Shown: positions 16,745-25,647, counted from the first letter of the stretch. The stretch: DNA of 64,000 nt from Saccharopolyspora hirsuta (GCF_008630535.1 NZ_VWPH01000002.1:434001-498000); one strand, 5' to 3'. Notes: a model not told the origin generated them from the letters alone. A program made the numbers and translations.

Positions 16745-19700
16745 TCATATTTCACGAAAATTGGCCAGCTGGTCCAGCTCGAAGGTTATTGCATGGTAGG
16801 CATCTGGGTGGGCTTCGGTGAGTTCTTCCACGACGTAGTGCCAGTCATTTTGGCTCAGTTGATATGTCAGATTCTTGTTCTTGGAAGGATTGATGCCCTT
16901 GATGCTGAACTGTTGAGCTGGAACAATTTTGCCCAGTATGTCTTGGTTGGACCAGAAGAAGTGATCGTTTTGTAAGTAGCTCGCTGTTTCGGCTATCTCG
17001 GTCAAGGTGCGGGGTCGAGTGCTGCACAGTTTCGCTACTTTTTGGGCTTTCCGCGTATCGCTCTGGCTGTCATCAGGGCTGTCGATAACGGCCTGGGCGG
17101 CCTTCCTGAGGTGGCCGATTAGTCTCATGGTCCGTTTGCGAAGGTGTAGCTTGGCGGTAGACTCCACTAACGTCAGTAGAATCTTCATGCGATCCATACC
17201 TGCGGGAATGGATTCAATGATCTGCTCGACTTCGTCGAGCAGATCATTGTCGCGGGTCTCCTGGGCGATTAGAGTTAATGCGGCTGCGCGATGGGTGAGA
17301 ACATCCGCTTTTCTGGCGATGGCCACTGCGCGACCGATGTTTCCGGCCGACAGGACGCCACGAATCAAGTCTAGTCGCGCTCGCCGCTGCAAGGGTGCCT
17401 GGTCGACAGCAGCAAGCGCAGTCTCGGCCCGGTTTAGGTCTTCGGCGGCGAGTGCACCTTCCGCGATCACTGCCCACGCTGCTGATCGTGCGGAACTGTC
17501 CTGGAGTGATCTGGCTAGTGCCTCGGCGCGGTCAAAATCTTGGAAGTCGGCAACGGTCTTGATCCACAGTAGTGATCTGCGCTGGTCGTCGGCACTTATG
17601 ATCTTGCGGGCTATGCTCTCTGCGAGTTCAAGAAGTTCGGCGCCATGTTCAAGATCGTTGGCGCGGAGGGCGGCCGCCGCGATGAAGAAGACCGGCTCTG
17701 CATTGGTTCCAGTTTTGGCGTAGTCGTAGGCCATGGCAATTGCGTGATCTAGTGATCCGGCAATAGCGGCGGCCACTGCGACGTCGATTAACACATCATT
17801 TCGAACTGATTGGTCAGTGATTTCTTGCGTGCTATCTTCTGATTCGGCTATCAGGCGGTTTGCGTGGTCATGATCAGTTGTGTTTTCTGCAACCGCTGCC
17901 AGTCTTCTGCATAGCTGGATGGGTTCGCTTGTTTGTCGTGCTATCGATTCGGCGCGGTCCGCTGAGTTCCTGGATATTATCGAGATGATCGATATCAGCA
18001 AATCTTCACGCCGATTCGGATCTTTGAATAGGGTTGTGATCCGAAGTGCGCGGTCGTAGTCGCCTACGATTGCAGCAGCTTGGGCCACAGTCCCTGCATG
18101 GATAAGCATAGTCTCGGACTGTATTAGATCTTCAGCCTCCGCCAGCAGGATCTTGGAGCGCTTCAATCTGCTTGTCTTTGCGCTTGCGACGGCCATGGCA
18201 GCTAACGAGGAGGCTTCCCGGCCATTCCTTTCCGAAGCCATCAGGTCTTCGGCCTGAATCAGAAGTGCAGCTGCTTGGTCATGGTCATTTGTGTCTGCTG
18301 ATTGGGACGCTATTTGCGCGAGTGCCTGTGCGCGCTCAGCGGGGTCTCGTATGATTTCTGTGATGTGTCGAGCACGATCGAAATCGCCGATTCTTGCGAA
18401 CTCAATGGCGACCGACCTAACCGGGCGCGCGCCCCAGAACTGGTTGAAAGTTTTCGCTAACTCCGCAGCTTGATCGAGCATCCTTTGTGCTCGCTGTGTT
18501 TCACCCTCCTTTCTGCATACTTTCGCAGCCGCTAGTAAGGCATCGATGCGGTCGACTGGATCTCGGAAGGCTTCGATCATTGACTCAGCTCGATCGAGTT
18601 GGCCAAGTCGAGCCCACCCTGCGGGTAGTCCTGGTGGTATTTGACTGTTGCTTCGTTGTAGGTTCACTCGGTGAACCGCCAGGCGAGCGAGAGCAACCAA
18701 ATCAGGTTTATCGTGCGTCAGAATGGTGTTTTGTGTGGTGATGATCTCGGTCAAAGCCGCACCATCACCGCCAGAGCGAGCGCGCGCAAGGTGATGGCGG
18801 TGAGGGCTGGTCGCGCACGCAACCATGCGGGCTAGGTCCCCAGCAGCAGTCAGCCTGCTGAAGTAGCCACGGAGCAGGTACTCCGGGGTATCCGAAGGCC
18901 AATGCCGTGCTGCGTAGCGGTCAGCCCAGTTGTGCAGACGCTCTTGGTAGTTGCCAATTCGTGCCCCCAGCATCTGCTCTGCCGCCACCTGGAGCTGCGC
19001 GTGCGCCAGCAAATGAACGTCGAGCGATCGACCGGGCCTCTCGGTTACACTTCGGAAACTTCGTCCTGCTGCCGTACGTAGATACTCCTCTACCTGCCAA
19101 GTCGAAACGCCAATTAGTTCTTCCAAGTCCTGGGTGGTGAGACCGCCGCCTGCCGCCGTCAAAAATCCCAGCAGGTCCTGTTCGGCTGCAGAACCGTAAA
19201 GGAGGCGTTTCAGATCGCGCTCCATCGCGCCGCGTACAGCCTGGGCTTCTGCCGACGGGGCCAGTTGCCGAACGATCGAGGGGTCATGCAGTGGGTGGTG
19301 GCTAGGCACATCATCAGGAATCGGCGGATTGGGGCGCCCAGACACGATCACCCGCATACTCGCAGGCGGGCTGGCGGGGAGCAGGGCAGCGATGCTGTGT
19401 GCCTCAGGCGAGCCGTCCCAGCCTCGATCCTCGTCCAGCCCGTCCACCACGAGAACTAGAATTTCGCCCCGGTTCTGGCAGAGTTGCGCGGCCTTTTCCA
19501 GCAAGCCAAGCATGTGCGTTTCGCGGGTAGCCTCGGTCAAATGCTGCTCCGGGGGCTCCCCTAGGAGCTCCCACAGCTGCTCGAGGATGTTGTCCGCGAA
19601 TGCTTGCCTGTCACTTTGGCGCGCCCACCCAGCAGTGATGAAAAACGACACCACTCGCACCCCTGGAGGAGGGGCCAAGACGAACGTGGCCAGCAACGCC

Positions 19701-19948
19701 GATTTTCCTGACCATGCATCAGCTCTCCACCAGGCATAACTGCCTGCAAAGGCCGGCGACGTGCAGAAGTCAGCCAACTCGGCCAACTCTGCCGCTCGCC
19801 CGACCAGTTCTGGCGGTGCGATGCGCTGGACTTGTGATCGGTAGTGGCTGCGCGCCAGATCACCGGTATGGACGTGTATGCCCCCCTGAACAGTCCCGGC
19901 TTGGATCACCGGCCCTGTGAACCTGCCGGACGCCGAGTTAGTCGTCAT
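16745..19948 (-). CDS. STAND-type NTPase with C-terminal helical (TPR-like) repeats; possible defence protein
   Basis: The 1067-residue protein has a short N-terminus with IQAGTVQGGIHVH (about 15-27), a motif seen at the start of actinobacterial NACHT/STAND ATPases. A P-loop domain follows, with the degenerate Walker A RADAWSGKSALL near 76-86, Walker B LVLVVDGLDED near 164-174 and a sensor-like VIVSGRPNPPIP near 207-218. The C-terminal 600 residues are repeats of about 34-40 residues with the pattern G-D-x-DRA...R..AL..IA, resembling TPR arrays that sense ligands. STAND proteins act in signalling and several (Avs types) are anti-phage. The gene is single, has visibly more A/T at third positions than its neighbours, and follows decayed genes after ssrA, suggesting horizontal acquisition. 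No effector domain is recognisable. ATG 19948 is chosen at the conserved motif; a start 18 bases upstream is possible. Confidence 0.8.
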   Translation of the reverse strand: MTTNSASGRFTGPVIQAGTVQGGIHVHTGDLARSHYRSQVQRIAPPELVGRAAELAELADFCTSPAFAGSYAWWRADAWSGKSALLATFVLAPPPGVRVVSFFITAGWARQSDRQAFADNILEQLWELLGEPPEQHLTEATRETHMLGLLEKAAQLCQNRGEILVLVVDGLDEDRGWDGSPEAHSIAALLPASPPASMRVIVSGRPNPPIPDDVPSHHPLHDPSIVRQLAPSAEAQAVRGAMERDLKRLLYGSAAEQDLLGFLTAAGGGLTTQDLEELIGVSTWQVEEYLRTAAGRSFRSVTERPGRSLDVHLLAHAQLQVAAEQMLGARIGNYQERLHNWADRYAARHWPSDTPEYLLRGYFSRLTAAGDLARMVACATSPHRHHLARARSGGDGAALTEIITTQNTILTHDKPDLVALARLAVHRVNLQRSNSQIPPGLPAGWARLGQLDRAESMIEAFRDPVDRIDALLAAAKVCRKEGETQRAQRMLDQAAELAKTFNQFWGARPVRSVAIEFARIGDFDRARHITEIIRDPAERAQALAQIASQSADTNDHDQAAALLIQAEDLMASERNGREASSLAAMAVASAKTSRLKRSKILLAEAEDLIQSETMLIHAGTVAQAAAIVGDYDRALRITTLFKDPNRREDLLISIISIISRNSADRAESIARQTSEPIQLCRRLAAVAENTTDHDHANRLIAESEDSTQEITDQSVRNDVLIDVAVAAAIAGSLDHAIAMAYDYAKTGTNAEPVFFIAAAALRANDLEHGAELLELAESIARKIISADDQRRSLLWIKTVADFQDFDRAEALARSLQDSSARSAAWAVIAEGALAAEDLNRAETALAAVDQAPLQRRARLDLIRGVLSAGNIGRAVAIARKADVLTHRAAALTLIAQETRDNDLLDEVEQIIESIPAGMDRMKILLTLVESTAKLHLRKRTMRLIGHLRKAAQAVIDSPDDSQSDTRKAQKVAKLCSTRPRTLTEIAETASYLQNDHFFWSNQDILGKIVPAQQFSIKGINPSKNKNLTYQLSQNDWHYVVEELTEAHPDAYHAITFELDQLANFREI

Positions 19949-20153
19949 ACACCCATGATCTCGCATTCGTACGCGATAAAACACCATCCGTAGTGGCACT
20001 GCGGCTGGTGGGCCCTCGCCACGCTGGTCGCTGAGCGCGGAGGTCATAGGGCCCGCACACACCTCGCCACGACCGCACCGGGACGGTCGTGGCGCGATGT
20101 ACCGGATCAGTCTCGGACAGCACGGTGACTGCCGTTGATCGTCCGGTGTGGGT

Positions 20154-21545
20154 TCAGGGGTGGTCCAGGGATTGGACGAGGTTGGTGAGTTGGGCGAGGT
20201 TTCGGCACTCCGCCATCTCGACCAGGGATTCGTAGACGGGTGCTGCTGAGTCGCCGGTGCCCCAGCGGTTTCGGGGTTCCGGGTTCAGCCAGAGGGTTCT
20301 TCGGCAGCGGCGGGTCAGGGTGGTCAGGATCTCCGGGGCCGGGTCGTAGTTGTTGTTGCGGGCGTCGCCGAGGATGAGGAGGACCGTTCGGGGGGTGAGC
20401 GCGTCGGCGTGGTTGGCGGCGAAGTCCGCGAACACGCGGCCGTGGTCGGTGCCGGTGCCCGGGAGCTGGAGGGTGGCTCGGCGGACCTCGGCCAGGGCCT
20501 CGGCCGCGTCGCGGCTTCGGCGGAGGTGGTCGGTCACCTCGTGGACCTCGCGGACGAAGGCGAACACCCGGGTGCGGGAGAACACCTCGTGCAGGGCGTG
20601 TACCAGGAGCAGGGCGAAGTGGGCGAAGTTCGCCACCGACGAGGAGACGTCGCACAGGACTACTAGTTCCGGCTTGTGGGGGCGGTGCGGGCGGTGGCGG
20701 GGTGCGATCGGGACGCCGCCGGTGGCCAGCGCGGATCGCAGGGTGCGGCGGAAGTCCAGCGTCGTGCTGCGGGTGCCGTGGCGGCGCTTGCGGTGGATGC
20801 GGGTGGCCAGCTGTCGGGCCAGGGGGCGGATCGCCCGGCGGATCGCCGTCAGCTCGGCCTGCGAAGCGGCCAGGAACGGCACTTGGTCCGGTGCGGGCGC
20901 CGTGAGGTTGTCGGCCACGTACCGCTCGCCCTTGCGCTCGGCGATGCGGCGGTGGGCTTCGGCGGTGACGAGCTGCTCGAACCGGGCGATGCGGCGGGTG
21001 AAGCGGGACTTGGTGGCGGTGCCGGTGGTGCTGCGAGGACGCGCCTGCCCCTCCGCGGTGCGCATCAGACCAGCCAGCAGCGTGGTCGGGTCCAGCTGTT
21101 CCAGGGCGGCGCGCGGTGACCACGAGCCGGAGTTCGCGCCCGGGGAACTGCCGTAGCGGGCGAGGGCGCGGCGGGCGATCTGGACCAGCGCTGCGTCGTC
21201 TCCGGTGAACAGCGCTCGGGCGAGTTCGGAGCGCATGGCGTGGAGCTCGGGGGAGGTGCCGTGGGCGCCGGTGACCTCGACTTCGCTGTCGACCGCTGTG
21301 CCGTCGGTGGTGCGGCCGTCGCCGATGGCGGGCGGGAACCACAGGTCGAACAGGGCGTTGAAGACCGCGATGTCGTTGTGGCGCTTGACCAGCGTGGCCG
21401 CGTAGGCGACCCGTACCGCTTCGCGGTCGAGGAGGTCGACTGCGGTCAGGGCGCGGGCCGCGTCGATGCCCTCGGCGGTGGAGACCGCGATGCCGTGCTC
21501 GCGCAGCGCGGCGAGGAAGTCGGTGTGCCGGTCCAGCAGGCTCAT
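20154..21545 (-). CDS. VWA domain protein, CoxE-like
   Basis: The 463-residue product has a helical N-terminal region and a C-terminal von Willebrand factor A domain with the MIDAS motif VVLCDVSSSVANFA (DxSxS) and a downstream TDHGRVF segment. This is the CoxE/VWA-CoxE type, which works with a MoxR ATPase in metal-cofactor insertion or assembly. ATG 21545 overlaps the stop of the MoxR gene by four bases, so the two are translationally coupled. No carbon monoxide dehydrogenase or other client gene lies nearby, so the target is unknown. Confidence 0.88.
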   Translation of the reverse strand: MSLLDRHTDFLAALREHGIAVSTAEGIDAARALTAVDLLDREAVRVAYAATLVKRHNDIAVFNALFDLWFPPAIGDGRTTDGTAVDSEVEVTGAHGTSPELHAMRSELARALFTGDDAALVQIARRALARYGSSPGANSGSWSPRAALEQLDPTTLLAGLMRTAEGQARPRSTTGTATKSRFTRRIARFEQLVTAEAHRRIAERKGERYVADNLTAPAPDQVPFLAASQAELTAIRRAIRPLARQLATRIHRKRRHGTRSTTLDFRRTLRSALATGGVPIAPRHRPHRPHKPELVVLCDVSSSVANFAHFALLLVHALHEVFSRTRVFAFVREVHEVTDHLRRSRDAAEALAEVRRATLQLPGTGTDHGRVFADFAANHADALTPRTVLLILGDARNNNYDPAPEILTTLTRRCRRTLWLNPEPRNRWGTGDSAAPVYESLVEMAECRNLAQLTNLVQSLDHP

Positions 21546-22408
21546 GGTGCTTCCGGGCCGCGCAGTTCGAGCCCGGCGAGGGCGCGCTCGTGGTCGCCGG
21601 GGTGTTTGAGCACCACTCCGAACGTCGCTTCCAGCGCCGGGTCGTTGAGGTCGTCGATGCCCAGGGCCAGCAGCGCTCGGGCCCAGTCGACGGTCTCGGC
21701 GATCGACGGCGCCTTGGTCAGCTCCAGGTTCCGCAGCGCGGCCACCACCTCGGTGAGCTGGCCAGCCAGCCGCTCTCCCAGCGCGGGGACGTGGGTGAGC
21801 ACGATGTCTCGCTCCCGCTCCGGGGTGGGGTAGTCCATGTGCAGGTACAGGCAGCGGCGCTTGAGCGCTTCGGAGAGCTCGCGGGCGGCGTTGGAGGTCA
21901 GCACCACGAACGGGCGGTGCCGGGCCCGCACGGTGCCCAGCTCGGGCACGGTGATCTGGAAGTCCGACAGCACCTCCAGCAGCAGCGCCTCGAACTCCAG
22001 ATCGGCCTTGTCCACTTCGTCGATCAGCAGCACCGTCGGCCCCTCGCGGCGGATCGCCGCCAGCAGCGGGCGCTCCAGCAGGAACTCCGGGGTGAAGATG
22101 TCGGCGCGGGTGCGCTGCCAGTCCGCGTCCTGCCCGGCCTGGATCCGCAGCAGCTGCGTGGCGTAGTTCCACTCGTACAGCGCGCGGGCCTCGTCCAGGC
22201 CCTCGTAGCACTGCAACCGGATCAGCTCCGCGCCGGTGGCCGCGGCGACCGCCTGCGCGAGGCCGGTCTTGCCCACCCCTGCGGGCCCCTCGATCAGCAG
22301 CGGCTTGCCGAGCCGGTCGGCCAGGAACACCGTCGTGGCGGTCGCCTTCCCGGCCAGGTAGTCCACTGCGGACAGTCGTGCGCCGACGTCGTCGGAGGTG
22401 TCGAACAC
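21542..22408 (-). CDS. MoxR-family AAA+ ATPase
   Basis: The roughly 288-residue AAA+ protein has Walker A EGPAGVGKT, Walker B TVLLIDEVDKAD, sensor 1 region VVLTSNAARELSEALKRR and the arginine-finger KRRCLYL segment. MoxR ATPases act as chaperones with VWA partners, and the coupled downstream gene encodes one. The start is taken as GTG 22408 because GAGGAG sits at proper spacing; the GTG two codons upstream is too close to it. The pair resembles CoxD-CoxE. Confidence 0.9.
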   Translation of the reverse strand: MFDTSDDVGARLSAVDYLAGKATATTVFLADRLGKPLLIEGPAGVGKTGLAQAVAAATGAELIRLQCYEGLDEARALYEWNYATQLLRIQAGQDADWQRTRADIFTPEFLLERPLLAAIRREGPTVLLIDEVDKADLEFEALLLEVLSDFQITVPELGTVRARHRPFVVLTSNAARELSEALKRRCLYLHMDYPTPERERDIVLTHVPALGERLAGQLTEVVAALRNLELTKAPSIAETVDWARALLALGIDDLNDPALEATFGVVLKHPGDHERALAGLELRGPEAP

Positions 22409-22500
22409 GCCCACTCCTCACTTCCGTGCTCCTCGGACGGTAGCGGTTCGATCCGCTCCGGGACATGCTTGTCGCGGGTCCTCGGAGCCGTTGCGCAGCG

Positions 22501-22842
22501 CTATTCGGCGTCGTTCTGGTCGAGGTGGGTCTTCAGGGCTGCCAGGGGCGAGTCCCAGTCGCGGGCCAAGGCGGCGAGGAACTGCTGGGCCGTGCGCATC
22601 GGGGCCGAGTTCAGGCGGTGGCGGACCCGGCGTCGTTCGCCCGGTTCCGGGGTGACCAGCTCGGCTTCGGCCAGCAGGGCGAGGTGCTTGGCGATCGCCT
22701 GGCGGGAGATCGGCAGGCGGCCCGCCAGGTCCGTCGCGGTGGCCGGTCCGCGGGCGGCGAGCTCGGCCAGGATCGCGCGGCGCGTCGGGTCGGCCAGGGC
22801 GGTGAAGACCTGCTCGGCGGTCGCTTCGACGTCAGGCCGCAT
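22501..22842 (-). CDS. ArsR-family transcriptional regulator
   Basis: The 113-residue winged-helix protein has the ArsR layout: ALADPTRRAILAELA, then LAGRLPISRQAIAKHLALL as the recognition helix and a VRHRLN wing. No metal-binding Cys pair is seen, so it is of the type paired with SRPBCC proteins rather than a metal sensor. It overlaps the upstream SRPBCC gene by 11 bases and is translated from the same message. The palindromes at 23316-23356 are its probable operator. Confidence 0.9.
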   Translation of the reverse strand: MRPDVEATAEQVFTALADPTRRAILAELAARGPATATDLAGRLPISRQAIAKHLALLAEAELVTPEPGERRRVRHRLNSAPMRTAQQFLAALARDWDSPLAALKTHLDQNDAE

Positions 22843-23263
22843 CGAGGTGGGCGATCAGCTCGCCGAGCTCGCGCGGCCAGCCCTCCAGGTGCGACCGGTA
22901 GGTGGCGTCGTACTGGTCGTCGGGCAGCTGGGCGAAGCCGGATTCCACCACGGTCAGCCGGGTTCCGCCCGCGTTCGGTTCGAGGGTGAACTCCACGTAG
23001 GTGCGGCGGGGGTCGTCCTCGGGCATCCCGTCGACCTGCCAGGTGAAGCCGAAGACCGAGGGTTCCTCGACCCGCTCGACGCGCAGCTCGGCGGTGCGCT
23101 CCCCGGTCCAGGACACCTCGGCCGCGCCGCCCGGGCGGAGGTCGATGCGCGCCGCGTCGCCGAACCAGGAGCTCAGGCCGTCGGCCGTGGTCAGCGCCGC
23201 CCACACGGTCTCCGGCGGCTGGGCCAGCTCAACGGTTCGCTCGATGCGGTCGGGGAATCCCAT
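22832..23263 (-). CDS. SRPBCC / AHSA1-domain protein
   Basis: The 143-residue product is an activator-of-Hsp90-ATPase-homologue type (AHSA1/SRPBCC) helix-grip protein: RIERTVELAQPPETVWAALT at the start, LSSWFGD, a TYVEFTLEP strand and a C-terminal long helix HLEGWPRELGELI. These proteins bind hydrophobic ligands and are often encoded with ArsR regulators. ATG 23263 has AAGGAGAG upstream. The gene precedes and overlaps the ArsR gene, and it is divergent from the DUF899 gene. Confidence 0.88.
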   Translation of the reverse strand: MGFPDRIERTVELAQPPETVWAALTTADGLSSWFGDAARIDLRPGGAAEVSWTGERTAELRVERVEEPSVFGFTWQVDGMPEDDPRRTYVEFTLEPNAGGTRLTVVESGFAQLPDDQYDATYRSHLEGWPRELGELIAHLDAA

Positions 23264-23315
23264 GCCCTCTCCTTCGCTCCGGGAGTTCGACCCTAGTCCG
23301 CTGGCGCGGATTGAC

Positions 23316-23356
23316 GCAACCGAATGGTTGCCATACTGTGGCAACCATCCGGTTGC
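23316..23356. promoter_or_regulatory. Tandem palindromic operators in the ArsR-SRPBCC / DUF899 divergent promoter
   Basis: Two perfect palindromes of the form GCAACC-N4-GGTTGC lie at 23316-23331 and 23341-23356, 25 bases apart. The inner half-sites also form a longer inverted repeat, ATGGTTGCCA with TGGCAACCAT (23324-23348). TTGACG (23311) and CATACT (23332) are possible -35 and -10 elements of the DUF899 gene, so bound repressor would block it. The likely binder is the adjacent ArsR protein. Confidence 0.7.
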
Positions 23357-23380
23357 TATACCGGGGTCGAAGGAGGGGAC

Positions 23381-24106
23381 ATGAGCGCACCGGGCATGCC
23401 CGCGGTCGTGGATCGGGAGGCCTTCCAGGCCCAGCTGGACGAGCTGCGGACCAGGGAGAAGGCGCACACCCGGGAGGGCGACGCCATCGCCGCGGCCCGG
23501 CGGCGGCTGCCGATGGTCGAGGTCGACGCGGGGATCGAGCTCGTCGGGCCGCGCGGGCCGGTGACCCTGCTCGACGCGTTCGAGGGGCGTCGGCAGCTGA
23601 TCCTGTACTACTTCATGTGGCACCCGGGCCACCCCGCGGCCGAGCAGTGCGAGGGCTGCACGTGGTGCGCCACGTCGGTCGCGGAGCTGTCCTACCTCCA
23701 CTCGCGCGACATCACCTACGCGGTGGTCTGCCAGGGGCCTGAGGAGGAGGGCCGCCGCTACCACGACTTCATGGGCTGGGAAATGCCGTGGTACTCCGCG
23801 CAGGGCTCGCTCGATGAGCTGCTCGTCGGGCGCGAGGTCGGCATGATGCACCTCGTCTGCTACCTGCGGGACGGCGACCGCGTCTTCGAGACGTACTGGA
23901 CGACCCGCCGCGGGGTGGAGGCGATGGACTACAGCTACGCGCTCATGGACCTCACCGCGTACGGGCGCCAAGAGCCGTGGGAGGACTCGCCGCCCGGTTG
24001 GCCGCAGGGCTGGACGGGCACGTGCGCGAGGCTGCGCACCGACGGACGCCCCATTCCCCAGTGGTCGCGGATCGCCGCCGGGAGGTCCGACGACCTCGGG
24101 GGCTGA
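23381..24106 (+). CDS. DUF899 (thioredoxin-like) family protein
   Basis: The 241-residue product matches the DUF899 family: a helical start with FQAQLDELRTREKAHTREGD, RRRLPMVEV, a FEGRRQLILYYFMWH segment, and CEGCTWCATS where thioredoxin-like proteins carry their Cys pairs. The fold is predicted thioredoxin-like; activity is unproven. ATG 23381 has AAGGAGG upstream. It is divergent from the SRPBCC-ArsR operon and shares the palindromic operators, so it probably belongs to the same regulon. Confidence 0.85.
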   Translation: MSAPGMPAVVDREAFQAQLDELRTREKAHTREGDAIAAARRRLPMVEVDAGIELVGPRGPVTLLDAFEGRRQLILYYFMWHPGHPAAEQCEGCTWCATSVAELSYLHSRDITYAVVCQGPEEEGRRYHDFMGWEMPWYSAQGSLDELLVGREVGMMHLVCYLRDGDRVFETYWTTRRGVEAMDYSYALMDLTAYGRQEPWEDSPPGWPQGWTGTCARLRTDGRPIPQWSRIAAGRSDDLGG

Positions 24107-24109
24107 CGC

Positions 24110-24754
24110 CTACGCCGCCCGGAGGGCTCGCTGGCGGTTGACGATTTGCGCTGCCAGGACGACGAGTTGGCAGATCGGGGAGGGGAAGCCGAGCACGAGA
24201 CCGGTGGCGATGTCCACCAGCACGGCGGCCACCGCTGCGGCGAAGACGCGGTTGGAGGCGGACGGCGGTTTCCGGGCCGTCGTCCACGGGGTGCGGCGCC
24301 AGGGCTTGGCGATCGACAGCCACGCCTGGAAGGCGATCGCCGAGGCCATCAGGGCGGTGCCGATCAGCAGCGCCGGAGCGGGTGCCTGGCCGGTCCGGGC
24401 TGCCGCGACCGAGTCCTGCAGCGCGCCGGAGAGGAGGAAGATCCCGGCGTGGAGCTGGACGACGGTGATCGCGAACTTCACCAGCACCCACCAGTGCCGG
24501 AAGAAGCCCCAGGCCGTGGCCGCGGCGAGCAGGAGCCCGGTGAACGCCGCGGCGTTCGCGAACGGGCCGAGCAGGCGCACGTCCACCACGTGCGCCATCG
24601 ACGTCGCGGCGACGCGGGTCGCCGGGTCGGTGCTGGCGAAGCTCGTCGCCAGCAGGGTGAAGAGCACCAGCGCGCAGGTCAGCCAGCCGACCGATGTGAT
24701 CACGTGCAGCCACACGACGGCCTGCCGCCAGCGCTGCGAACTCGTTCTCGCCAC
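24110..24754 (-). CDS. Polytopic membrane protein (DUF2269-like)
   Basis: The product of about 214 residues has four to five hydrophobic helices: VVWLHVITSVGWLTCALVLF, a helix around GPFANAAAFTGLLLAAATAW, one at FAITVVQLHAGIFLLSGAL, one at LLIGTALMASAIAFQAWL, and a C-terminal one. The His in the first helix and the overall pattern resemble small DUF2269-type integral membrane proteins. A hairpin terminator at 24772-24797 lies over the first codons of the longer frame, so the ATG at 24799 is unlikely and GTG 24754 is preferred. The function is unknown. Confidence 0.65.
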   Translation of the reverse strand: MARTSSQRWRQAVVWLHVITSVGWLTCALVLFTLLATSFASTDPATRVAATSMAHVVDVRLLGPFANAAAFTGLLLAAATAWGFFRHWWVLVKFAITVVQLHAGIFLLSGALQDSVAAARTGQAPAPALLIGTALMASAIAFQAWLSIAKPWRRTPWTTARKPPSASNRVFAAAVAAVLVDIATGLVLGFPSPICQLVVLAAQIVNRQRALRAA

Positions 24755-24771
24755 GACGACGAGGGTGCTGC

Positions 24772-24797
24772 GCGCTGGAGCGCTTCGGCTCCAGCGC
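24772..24797 (-). terminator. Hairpin terminator after the SDR gene
   Basis: GCGCTGGAGC and GCTCCAGCGC form a perfect 10-bp stem with a GCTTCG loop, 35 bases after the stop codon of the reverse-strand SDR gene. Confidence 0.6.
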
Positions 24798-24831
24798 ATT
24801 CCCGGAGAGAACCCCGAATTCGTCCCCGAGG

Positions 24832-25560
24832 TCAGAAGGTGCCGCCGCCCGCGTTGATCACCTGCCCGGTGATCCAGCGGCTGTCGTCGGAGGCCAGGAA
24901 CGCGACGATGTCGGCGATGTCGGCGGGTTCGCCGATGCGGCCGAGCGGGGTGGCGGCGGCCATCCGCTGGAGGGTTTCCTCGGACTGCAGCTCCAGCAGG
25001 GCCTCGGTGCGGGTGGCGCCGGGGCGCACGCTGTTCACCGTGATGCCGCGCGGGCCGAGCTCCCCGGCGAGGACTCGGACGAGCTGGTCGACGGCCGCCT
25101 TCGCCGCGCCGTAGAGGCCGGTGCCGGGGCGGTGGGTCGCGGTGACGCCGCTGGAGATCGCCACGATCCGGCCGCCGTCGCGCAGGCGGTTCGCGGCTTC
25201 GCGCAGGGCGGTGAAGGTGGCTCGCGCGTTGGTGCCGAACAGCAGGTCGTAGTCGGCGTCGGTCGCTTCGGCGAGCGGGGCGAAGCGGGCCGTTCCGACG
25301 TTGCTGACCAGCACGTCGAGCCCGCCGAGCCGCTGCTCCGCGAAGTCGAACAGGGCGCGCAGCTGCGCCGGGTCGGTGACGTCGGCCTGCGCTGCGGCGG
25401 CGCGGCCGCCGCTCGCTTCGATCCCGGCGACGAGCGATTCGGCGGCGGCCCGGTCCGATCGGTAGTTGACCACCACGTCCAGGCCGTCCGCGGCGAGGCG
25501 CTCGGCGATGGCGCGGCCGATGCCGCGCGAACTTCCGGTGATCAAGGCTGTTCGGGTCAA
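24832..25560 (-). CDS. Short-chain dehydrogenase/reductase
   Basis: The 242-residue protein is a classical SDR: NAD(P)-binding TGSSRGIG at 8-15, the NVGTARFAP block, catalytic Ser in AISSGV and YGAAK near residues 150-154. The NYRSD sequence after the second strand, with Arg, suggests NADPH preference. The start is the TTG at 25560 with GGAG upstream; no ATG fits. It is divergent from the MarR gene at 25648 and shares its operator, so it is probably the regulator's target. The substrate is unknown. Confidence 0.9.
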   Translation of the reverse strand: MTRTALITGSSRGIGRAIAERLAADGLDVVVNYRSDRAAAESLVAGIEASGGRAAAAQADVTDPAQLRALFDFAEQRLGGLDVLVSNVGTARFAPLAEATDADYDLLFGTNARATFTALREAANRLRDGGRIVAISSGVTATHRPGTGLYGAAKAAVDQLVRVLAGELGPRGITVNSVRPGATRTEALLELQSEETLQRMAAATPLGRIGEPADIADIVAFLASDDSRWITGQVINAGGGTF

Positions 25561-25588
25561 CGCGGGCTCCAGTGGTTGAGATGATCGT

Positions 25589-25607
25589 CAGTTGAGATCA
25601 TCAACTG
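25589..25607. promoter_or_regulatory. MarR-type operator between SDR and MarR genes
   Basis: CAGTTGA-GATCA-TCAACTG is a perfect 7-base inverted repeat in the 87-base divergent gap. A partial second copy, GTTGAGATGATCGTCAG, overlaps its left side. Confidence 0.65.
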
Positions 25608-25647
25608 AATTTGTCGAGGATGTCAACCACCGGGGTAGCCTCCCGGG

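Noticed and set aside
15990-20100. A duplicated attachment site from ssrA at the far end of the accessory block
   Set aside because: I looked for the ssrA 3' end (TTCGATTCCCGGCACC) near 19.9-20.1 kb and found none, and no integrase gene is present. Insertion remains inferred from composition and remnants only.
20154-22408. Carbon monoxide dehydrogenase maturation operon
   Set aside because: The MoxR-VWA pair resembles CoxD-CoxE, but no coxS, coxM, coxL or other molybdoenzyme gene lies nearby.
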